Assembly: GCA_904063045.1 (NCBI GenBank) | Contig: CAJFCJ010000008.1 | Location: 1,302,001 to 1,366,000, forward strand | Source of the DNA: Dimorphilus gyrociliatus | Taxonomy: Eukaryota > Annelida > Polychaeta > Dinophilidae | Length of the DNA: 64,000 nt | Direction of reading: 5' to 3' | Shown: positions 28,113 to 36,687 of the stretch, piece by piece | Layout: every line of letters begins with the position of its first letter | Numbering within the stretch: position 1 is the first letter of the stretch | Translations under genes and position numbers: made by a program | The notes under the pieces: model-generated | What the model was told of the DNA's origin: nothing | The model's input: only the letters and a program-made list of their open reading frames with translations | Database searches by the model: none

Positions 28113-29159
28113 ATGGCTACTGTTCCACCAACCGGTGGAATTTTAGAAGCAGTGTTTGAAGAATATTACACAAAAATAGCACGACCTTCTACCGAAAAAA
28201 TTTGTGAATTAACAAACGAAGTTTATGCATTACTTGAAAAATTAATACCAAAATTAAAGGTTTTGTTGGCAAAAGTTGGAGCTAAGTTTTTGAAAGTTGA
28301 ATATTGCGGAAGTGTTTTTAATGGAACTTGTACAAGTGACTGTCCAATTGCTGATGTACTTATAGTTCTTGATAAAAAAGAGACTAAAATCAAATCAAAA
28401 GAACCTGGTTTTAAATGGTTGCTGGCAGAACGATTTAAAACGGATGGACCAAAAAAAGACGGTTATAGATGGGCCAGATGTTCAGACGGTATTCACTTAT
28501 CAAGTCAAATGCTCTTAGACAACTTGTACCGTTGTACAAAAACATCTCTTATGACATCTCCAGACATAACTGTTTCGAAAAATACGAACGAAAATGTCGT
28601 AGAAGTGAGAAAAGACAAAAAAATAATATACTTTACCCCAGCTTTGAATTTAGATGGAAACTCTTTTGCCGTAAGCAGATTTTACGCTAATGATTCCTAT
28701 CAAACTAATGAACTTTACTGGAGACTTCATCATGATAAAAAGACTACGTCCCTATTGTCGATCTGTGATAAGGCAGACGAAGGAGTTCGACGAAAATCAC
28801 TAATTATATTAAAGTCATTTTTTAGACGAGAACCAAGTTTAAGTTACTTAAAGAATCATCATATTCTACACGCAACTTTGCACAGTCTCGACTTAGAAGT
28901 TGATCATATTCAAAGATGGCAAAAATGGCGATTGGATGGAACTGTCTTAAGAATATTAGAAGAAATTAAGTTGAATTTAAAAAACAATTTTATGGCGGAT
29001 TTTTTTATACCAGGTAGAAACTTATTCTATGGCATTGAGAAGAGTTGTATAGCTAATATGCTAAGTAGACTGACTTTCATTCTAGATCATCATTGTTATT
29101 TCGCCAGATTATTACATAAACAATGGCGAGATATAGCATTTGAAGAAGATACAGGCTGA
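28113..29159 (+). CDS. Mab-21-like (MB21D, cGAS-like fold) protein, probably catalytically inactive
   Basis: Uninterrupted 348-aa frame with an in-frame TGA, close to the usual length of about 360 aa for Mab-21 proteins. The N-terminal half is the nucleotidyltransferase fold: a helical start, GSVFNGT at about 67-73 (the GS loop), then the strand IADVLIVL. The C-terminal half has the Mab-21 helical wording: RRKSLIILKSFFR, HHILHATLHSL, ADFFIPGRNLF. In active cGAS-like enzymes the strand after GS carries E-x-D; here it is I-A-D, so the first acid is missing. The third acid, in the strand KKIIYFTPAL, also appears replaced. I infer a non-catalytic Mab-21-like role, such as a scaffold or nucleic-acid sensor, rather than cyclic-dinucleotide synthesis. 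Single-exon structure is common in this family. The start is the first ATG after the acceptor-like site at 28079. Confidence 0.88.
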   Translation: MATVPPTGGILEAVFEEYYTKIARPSTEKICELTNEVYALLEKLIPKLKVLLAKVGAKFLKVEYCGSVFNGTCTSDCPIADVLIVLDKKETKIKSKEPGFKWLLAERFKTDGPKKDGYRWARCSDGIHLSSQMLLDNLYRCTKTSLMTSPDITVSKNTNENVVEVRKDKKIIYFTPALNLDGNSFAVSRFYANDSYQTNELYWRLHHDKKTTSLLSICDKADEGVRRKSLIILKSFFRREPSLSYLKNHHILHATLHSLDLEVDHIQRWQKWRLDGTVLRILEEIKLNLKNNFMADFFIPGRNLFYGIEKSCIANMLSRLTFILDHHCYFARLLHKQWRDIAFEEDTG

Positions 29160-30811
29160 CAATATTATAGTCATGACGATTGTTTTTTTTTGCTTTTTCT
29201 TTTCTATTATTCTAATTTTATCAAAAGCAAATTATTGCTATACTTTACTGGCTGAAATAACTAATAATGATAGTTTTTCAAAAACTTATTAAGCTTTTGT
29301 CAACTTTTGCCTATTCTATTCTTAAATTCGAGTTGTATTTTACTTGTTTGTATATTACCTTCTTTCATAAAATCTTATGTGTCTACTGTATAAACGTCTA
29401 CATACGGGAAAATAAACTATATATACAGATAAACATGCAGCGAACAAAAGCCAAGTAAAAAATTCACATAATATGAATTGTTTCTTATATCTTATGTTCA
29501 TATACAGTATATATATATATACATCGGATATATATAATTTAATTAATATGTTTTCTATTACGAGGAGAAGATTACAACATAATATATTTCGAATGAATAT
29601 ATCTTATTCTGAAGATAAACGCTTTCATTAGCTGGCTTTTAGGGGTGTTGTTTTAAACACGTATCTTGACAACGAATAAATGACATTTTCTATACAGTAT
29701 AAGCTTTACATTAGTCTAGTTATTATGGCATTATACAACATGCTTCGCAACAATGTCGTAAGAGAGCTGCAGTTGTATTGAAATAGGTTTTAAGGTACAA
29801 TTGATATCGTTTTTTTTAAGTTGCCCCAAGAAAAGTTCGTTTCTTGCATATTAATTCTTTGAATTTGTATAGATGTTTAATTTTACGTCTAATACGATTA
29901 TATCACTAGCTATTGCTTCTTATAAGCATCTTCATACTCCAATTACTCTTGATTTGCTTCCCCTTCCCCTCTTTTCTGCCCTTTGTCACATTTGAATAGA
30001 CAAATGCTAGTGACAAAAAAATTGAATGTCAACAAACTATCTGCATAGAGATAATTGAAGACAAGGGAAAAGGTTGAGAAAGACGGAATTTTAGTATCTT
30101 TTGATATTATCCTACAATTTTTTTATTGCTTGTCGTTTCTTTTCCTTCCTATTGCTACATTTCCACAGCAAAGAAGCCATAAGCTGCATACAGTATTTAT
30201 GGTATGTATACAACATAAGGTAAGATTAGCTCCTCGTCACAAAATGTTGCAAAAACAGCAGCGTTTTAATGTTCCATTAAGTATTACTAAAGTATCATGA
30301 AATTATAGCGAAATTTCTAATAATCAAAACTAAAAATATCCTTAGCTTCTTCCTACGTCTACTGACAATTTATGGGATATAAATGAACTTTCTTTATTAG
30401 TATACACGAGGGGTGGTAGATCTTTTGTAATAAGAAAATGTTTCAGATTACAAAGATGAACTATTCGTTCTAAATAAAAGGCCCTCCACTAAATTTTTCT
30501 TTCTTATTGTCGAAATTGTTTGTATTTATAGCCCTTATACTTCATTAAATCACCAGCGTCTATTAATAATATCTTATATTTCAAAAGATATAAATTTTTA
30601 TCTATGCAATTTTCAAAGAAAATTCAATTTTTTATATAATATACTCCCAGTGGAACAGAGTTGCTGTATATAATATTTAATAAACAATTTATATATTTCA
30701 TTAATTAACTTTTCATGTAAACGTGTTTCGGCGTCTTGAATAATCATCTAAAGTTCAATATATATTTTATTAAAATAATTCATTATGTTTTAACAAATAG
30801 ATCTCATTACA
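29160..30811. other. Intergenic region between convergent genes; no gene seen
   Basis: AT-rich. Frames at 29267-29458 and 30055-30300 lack family motifs and are treated as chance. TATAC(A/T)GTATA copies are at 29501 and 29691. Confidence 0.6.
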
Positions 30812-30817
30812 TTTATT
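30812..30817 (-). promoter_or_regulatory. Polyadenylation signal AATAAA of the Ly6-like gene
   Basis: AATAAA on the minus strand, 19 bases after the stop codon at 30838-30836. It supports that stop as the gene end. Confidence 0.45.
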
Positions 30818-30835
30818 CTTTCTTAATATATTCAA

Positions 30836-33063
30836 TTATTCAATTTTATAAAAAAAATAATATAAGAAAAAATACATAGGAATAACCTTTTTTTCCATTG
30901 TAAAGTGATTACCGCCGCTTTTATCATGACATATATTTGCTATGGTATTTGATTTATCATTGCAAAAATCTTCTTCGCAAAAACAATGTTCCTCTTTACC
31001 ACCAGCCAAATAGTTATCTGAACAAGATGTCTGGTGATCCTGCCAAGTCCTATTTACCAGGCCTTTTCCTTGGCACGTTCTTTGAACCTCGTAAACTTGA
31101 TCTGAGAGTTTAAGATGGCTTTGTTTATTACTAATTTATTATGCAAATAAAAAGGGAAATAGTAACAAATGCAAATTATTTTTTTTACCTCCTCTCCAGA
31201 TTGTTTGCATATAACAAGCACTACAGTTTGATACTACTGAGGAATCCCCTATGATATGAGGAACACTAAAGTTATTCCCATGCCTACATCTTTGATCAAT
31301 AAGAGTAGAATTCATATTGATACGCCAAAGACATTGGAAGCAATTGATAAGAATCTTTTTCTCCGTTCTCTTTACAGCTACAGCTAAGAGAGTAAAAATA
31401 AAATAATGTTTATTTCTATTACAAAGTTTTTCTATTAACAAACAATTACTATTTCTTAGAATTTTATCTCCTTCTGGTTTTAAATCGCACACATTAGGAA
31501 TGATGCTGTTATTACTATTACATAAATTTCCTTTACAAGAACAGAATTCATTTTCTCCCCCGTACAACAGTTCTTTTGTACAAAGTTCTTGCTCATATTG
31601 CCACGGATCTTGTCTATTATATGTGAGACATAACCTAAAGATTTCATATGGTATATCTAAAAAAAACATAATATAAATTGAATAAAATTGCTCTCTTTTC
31701 AATCTTTAGCATATCTTCAGCAATATTAGCAACTTACTGCCCTTCCAAGTAACAATTAATTTACATTCATTGCAACCATTAAGCACATATAACGGAGAAT
31801 CTGAAGGAATCGTGAAATTCTCTCCCCAACCGCATCCTCTATTTGTGTTACTATCCCATGAAGCATAGAGGCATTGAAAGCATGCGAATTTCGGCTAATC
31901 GAAAAGAGGAAAAGGTATAGAATTCAATTTGAGGTCTAGATAGCTTATAATTACTTCATCATTATTGAAAGCACCCGGTAAACTACTACTAATTGTATTA
32001 ATAATAGTTGTAGCAGAACTCGTAGTACTCGTTTGTAATAGCGTATTTTTTCCGTCAGTTTCTCGTACTTGGTCACAAACGTCCGGAATATCATCCGCTC
32101 TCGAATTGCAATAATTATTCTCACAGAAGCAATCAATTATTTCACCCCTCTTTAAACTAGTTCTATAACAGCTATTCAATCTCTTCCTCCACTTATCTTT
32201 AATGTTTATCTCCTTAATACACCCTCTTTCAATGCTTACAAGTTCATCTGGTGAATACAAGTTATCTTATGGTGATATAAATGTTATTTATCACCTTACT
32301 CTCTGTCCATATACTTTTCAATTGGCATTGTTCGCAATTATATTCAAGTTTATTGACAATATCACGTTTCAAATATGAAAAATTCATTTCAATATCACAT
32401 TGACTGCTATGTAAAGATCTTCCACTTGACTTCTCCCACGAACATCGATAGCAAGTTACAGCTTTAGACGGAGGATTTCCTCGTAGGTCATCTGTTTGTT
32501 AGATAAAATAGAAATATGTTTAGTTTAATAAGATAAATAAATATATTTTTGTATAATAAATGTATTTGTATTTATTATTTCTCTACCTAATGAAAGAATG
32601 GAACTAGCTGTCAACCTTTTCTTTATTGTTTTATCACAAATATTAGTAGCATTGTTTTTTATGTTACAAAAGTCGGTATTACAGTAACAGTGTTCCATTT
32701 CACCATCTACTAATGGTACCTTTAAACATTCACTCTTGGGAGTTTTCCATTCATCTCTTTCCTGTCCAGCAGAAGAATACACACAAAAGCGATTTACTTC
32801 GTAAAATTTATCTAAAAGAAAAATATGTTGAAACAAAATAATGCATAACTTGCAATAAGAAAAATATTACTGCTTTTCTTCGTCACAGTCAGGCCGCAAG
32901 CTAAACAATTTTCTATTACCCGATAATCGCTTGGATTGTAAGGTATTGCAAATTCTGAATCCAATCTACAGTCTCTATCGCCAAAGGGATCTTCAGTACG
33001 ATAAAAACACTCAAAGCACGTATATCTATCCTTAGAATGGGACATGTCAGAAAAATTAAACAA
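30836..33063 (-). CDS. Multi-domain Ly6/uPAR-like (three-finger) cysteine-rich surface protein, 5' end unresolved
   Basis: Eight minus-strand exons form four domains, each one A exon plus one B exon. Domain 1: about 33050-32871 and 32811-32587. Domain 2: 32491-32300 and 32247-31955. Domain 3: 31894-31738 and 31656-31450. Domain 4: 31383-31189 and 31101-30836. A exons carry CxxC (CFQC, CYRC, CFEC), a middle Cys and CxxC; B exons carry a Cys, a conserved W before a Cys, CxC and xCN (FCN, LCN, YCN), then a last Cys. The order CxxC to CxC...CN is that of Ly6/ODR-2-like domains. Every A-to-B junction is phase 1. Domain 2 is followed by a Ser/Thr-rich linker, probably O-glycosylated. The C-terminus (SGG, then a hydrophobic run VIPMYFFLYYFFYKI) could be a GPI signal. 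Candidate 5' exons at 34515-34497 (MTVAIA) and 34219-34158 are phase-compatible with each other but do not join cleanly to the rest. Function unknown. Confidence 0.75.
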
Positions 33064-33929
33064 GCTATGCTGTATAATATTTACAGTAAAGCAAATGTAC
33101 TTGTATTATTCACGTAACACGTTTTAAAAAAAAGGATATAATTTACAATTCTTAAATTATAATAAAAGATTAATAATTTACAGAGTGATAGCTTGTCTTT
33201 AGGAAATATTTTCCAATACAATCCAAGCTATTCTACTACTCTTATAAAATTCCCCTAAGCAAAATTTTTTACAATTTCCCTAGGATTTTCTGTAATCAAA
33301 AGACATTTCACATTTACAAATTATTTGATTATTAACATCTAAGAGTAAAAAAAAGAATAAAAAAGGATCCTTTTCATTCGTTATATGAACATTTAAAAAT
33401 GTTACTCCCTTAACCCTATTTCCTTATTGCAATTACTCTTTAGGCCGTATATTTCAATCTGCTCCTATCGATTTTCCTATTCAAATAATGTCCAAATTCT
33501 AAAATACTACGCATAGCTGAATTACAAATTTGTAAAAGTTCTAGTCCTTATGTGATATAATAGTTATTGACGCTTTCACTTTCGTTTTCTTTTATTAAAA
33601 TCACTTAATATCTAAAACCCTATTATTAATGAAATTGCTCAAATGATTTAATTAACTTAATTCCAAATTTTCTATATAAAATCTTTATCTAACAGGCTCC
33701 CACGCAAAACCATGTCATCTCTCTTTAGCCTGTCACTACCATATAACGAACACTTTTGTTACACAATCACCTAGTGGATTTTCCAAGTTCGTACTTTTCT
33801 TTTATAATTATATAAAGAATATAATATTTCATAACCAGGATCTTTATTTATTTCTAGATTATATTTTGCTAAGGCTACTTAACGAAACTGATAAAAACTA
33901 AGTTATGTACTCTTTTTCATGGTAATTAC

Positions 33930-34058
33930 CTAACCGCACATGAAGAACCCATCAAAAACTCGTCCATCAGTTAGATCTTGGGGAATTGCGAAATTTTTAT
34001 CCCACCCACATTGTTTATCAGATGCTTGGTACCAAAGTGTATTTCGACAAATGAAAAA
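33930..34058 (-). pseudogene. Degenerate Ly6-like A half-domain
   Basis: Minus-strand reading gives FFICRNTLWYQ, then QCGWDKNFAIPQDL, then GFFMCG. It aligns with the A exons of the downstream gene, best with that at 31894-31738 (GCGWGENFTIP). Two of the five Cys are Phe: the first of CxxC and the first of the second CxxC. No B exon is recognisable in the 870 bases before the next A exon, an in-frame TAG follows at 33932-33930, and the acceptor does not match the phase of the candidate upstream exon. A decayed duplicate exon is likeliest; a diverged functional first domain is possible. Confidence 0.5.
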
Positions 34059-34694
34059 TATATATTCTCTTTTTTATAAACAATAGTTGATTTGTTTTTC
34101 CATTTTCTATTATTATTATTAAACAAACTAAGAAAAAGCTATTATATAAGCATATACCTCGCTTCTTTCAGTTACATCTCTTTTGTATAATACGGTAGCC
34201 TGTGCTGAGCTGATTGTACCTGATAAAAAAAACCTTTCCTTTATATCTTTTAACAAATTACATTAATTACTAAATAATACTTGGAAAATATAGCAAAAAG
34301 AGTAAAGTTTTGAGAAAAGTCATTGTTAACTAGTCAAACAGTACGTGATGTCGATATAAAAGCTAAATTTCATATGACACTCGTCTATTCCTGTATCCTT
34401 TATTTTATAACTATTTATCTGATAAAATCTGATGCTTCTAGATCATAAAATAATTGAAAAGTAGTAAATATTTCAATGTCAATACTCTCTATTTACCTGC
34501 TATCGCTACTGTCATTCATCGAAAACACGTTTTTTGTTTTGAAAAATTTTGTTATTTATTATTTAATTACCTCGCAATCAAGAATAGCAAATAAAGTAGA
34601 ACTAAAGCAAAATGAAATGCGTCCTTGATTTCCTTTTAGAGATGAAATGATTTTCAGTATTTGATTTTTGATACTTCGCACTTTGAAAAGAAAT

Positions 34695-34708
34695 CCAGCA
34701 GATGGCAC
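34695..34708 (+). promoter_or_regulatory. CTCF-like core motif between the divergent Ly6-like and small membrane-protein genes
   Basis: CCAGCAGATGGCAC matches all 14 positions of the CTCF core CCASYAGRKGGCRS. It lies between the 5' side of the minus-strand Ly6-like gene and the plus-strand gene at 35140. Binding is inferred. Confidence 0.45.
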
Positions 34709-35139
34709 CTATAGACGCCTTGTAGCTTCTAATTTTACGTGATATTAAAAGAACCTTCTCCACCTGCGTTCTAAGCTATTTAAAATGTTACATAAGATAT
34801 TTAAACCTTTCCAAGAGGAGTAATTTTTCACTGTTCGAAAAAAGACAATGTGAAAGAAAAACAAATAAAATACCAGTTATCTGACTAATTAACAAGTTAA
34901 TTATCAATTAAGTTCACTGACGAACACAATAACGTCAAAATATGATTCTAATGTTGAGTGCCAAGTGAAAATATCGGTTTGAATAGCATAGAAATAGAAC
35001 TAAGTGTATTTGCTATGTACTTAAGTTACTGATACACATAAATTTCTTTCCGTCTCATCAAAAGATATTTTAAGCATTTCATTAGATATATTTATCTTTT
35101 GCATTACATAATCTTGTTTGCAGACACAAAGACTATTAC

Positions 35140-36121
35140 ATGCTAATCTTAGATTTTCTGCTATTTCTGTAATATTTAGGACTTAAGAAAAAAATTAAGC
35201 TATACTAGTAATTTTTGGCCTAGAAGTTGATTAATTGGACTTGTTAGGCATTAATATTATTCACTATTAATACTCCAATTATGAGAAAATATCATTCCGA
35301 CAAGTATACACTCTACATATTTTATGTTCTTTTAACAATAACTGACTGTCTCTACTCTGGAAAGATTTCGTCTTCACTTAAGTAAATTACATTTATACTT
35401 TCCCTAGTAGTTCATCTAAAACTTATGTATAGTATATTAGCTGAGACGGAAAAAACTTAGGATAAAGTCCAAAACTTAAGTTGATTAATATTATTATAGC
35501 ATCACCAGTTACGATAATACAAGACATAGTTGGAAGGGAAACTCTGTAAAAGAAACAAAATCTTCAAGTAAGCTTTTTGTTTTTTAATTAAATTAAAACA
35601 AAAATTCCGATAGAAAAAACAGCACTAGCCAGAGGATAAAAATAGAAAATTAATCATTTTTATTATGTGAAATTTAGAGGCTGCCGGTATGATTCTTATG
35701 ATTGTTTTTAGTTTGATAATTTTGTCTGCTGCCGTCATATTATCCGTTATATGTAGTTTTGCTAAGAAAAAAGAGTAAGTATCCTTCTTTTATCTCTGAT
35801 TTTTAAATTATTTTGGTATGTTTTTAACAAACAAACGAATGTGTAACTACTTAGTTATAAATCTTCTCCAGAAAGCCTCATGGAAAGCCTTCGTCGACTT
35901 TAGTAATCAGTAATGAATCTAAAATAAACGCAATTAAGATGGAAAATGGTCGAATACCCGTTCAGGCTGCAAACAGCATAGATACTGAGGGATATGATTC
36001 GGATTACAGCAAAATTCAAGTAATGGAAACGGGACAATTTACTTTAGAAAGGACAGCGTCAGAGAGATGGAAAAGTGAACTATTGTTAGTTGAGAATGAT
36101 TTATATACAGGTGGTAAATAA
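35140..36121 (+). CDS. Candidate small single-pass membrane protein with an ITIM-like tail
   Basis: Proposed exons: 35140-35168, 35500-35545, 35680-35774 and 35872-36121 (TAA). Phases agree at each junction and the length is exactly 140 codons (139 aa). Exons 3 and 4 are well supported: GTAAGT donor, CTCCAG acceptor, a 23-residue hydrophobic helix (GMILMIVFSLIILSAAVILS) followed by the stop-transfer KKK, then a 90-residue cytoplasmic tail. Exons 1 and 2 are small and less certain. They give a short signal peptide (MLILDFLLFLIT) and a tiny ectodomain, and the exon 3 acceptor must be the second AG of TTTAGAG. The tail contains SDYSKI, which fits the ITIM consensus S/I/V/L-x-Y-x-x-I/V/L and is also a YxxI sorting signal, plus DLYTGGK at the C-terminus. 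The family is not recognised. If exons 1-2 are wrong, exons 3-4 are the end of a larger type I receptor. Confidence 0.5.
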
Positions 36122-36384
36122 GAAGAAAAACATTCTTATATTAATTAATATTTTAAGACATGTTTATAGTAATTTGTAAAGACTATTTGTTTAAGTGCAA
36201 TTAGCATTGCATTCTCTAGTAAACTAAAAAATAATACACTTTTATTTACACAAACAGAAACCATAAAAAATTAGCAAAATATTCAACTAGCCATATGGTC
36301 TTTTCTTAATAAGGTTAATTATACAAGACTTCAAATTTTTCCCATACGCTTGCCCTTTTGCTGAGAAGAAAAATAGCTAGAAAA

Positions 36385-36465
36385 AAGGAGAGAGAGAGAG
36401 GGCGCTACAAATTTTATTTAGAGTAGGAGACATAGAGAGCGAGAGAGGGAGAGACAGATAGGAAG
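36385..36465. repeat. GA-rich low-complexity tract
   Basis: AGAGAG runs with CGAGAGAGG interruptions between the small membrane-protein gene and the sulfotransferase first exon. Confidence 0.8.
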
Positions 36466-36687
36466 ATAGAGGTTTTTGCTGTCAGCGACCCCTATATTTT
36501 ACGGCAGAAACTTCTCAAATAAATTTCTTCATTCGGTTCGCTGCAAATGCTGCAAGATTGTTGTGCAAACCTGTAGAGTTTAGAATGATTTCAACATTCG
36601 ACGGAAAGAAATCATTTGAAATATTATCTACTTTTCAAAGTACAACACTCAATGCTAGTAGAAAATTGGATTGATAAAACTCGATGC

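Noticed and set aside
30055-30300. 81-codon frame with a hydrophobic stretch (FFYCLSFLFLPIATF)
   Set aside because: Resembles a signal anchor, but the remainder has no motif and no downstream exon fits; chance hydrophobicity is common in T-rich frames.
34561-34620. Minus-strand signal-peptide-like stretch (FHFALVLLYLLFLIA) before the Ly6-like gene
   Set aside because: Good hydrophobic core and GTAATT donor, but no in-frame ATG after the upstream stop, and its phase does not join the next candidate exon.
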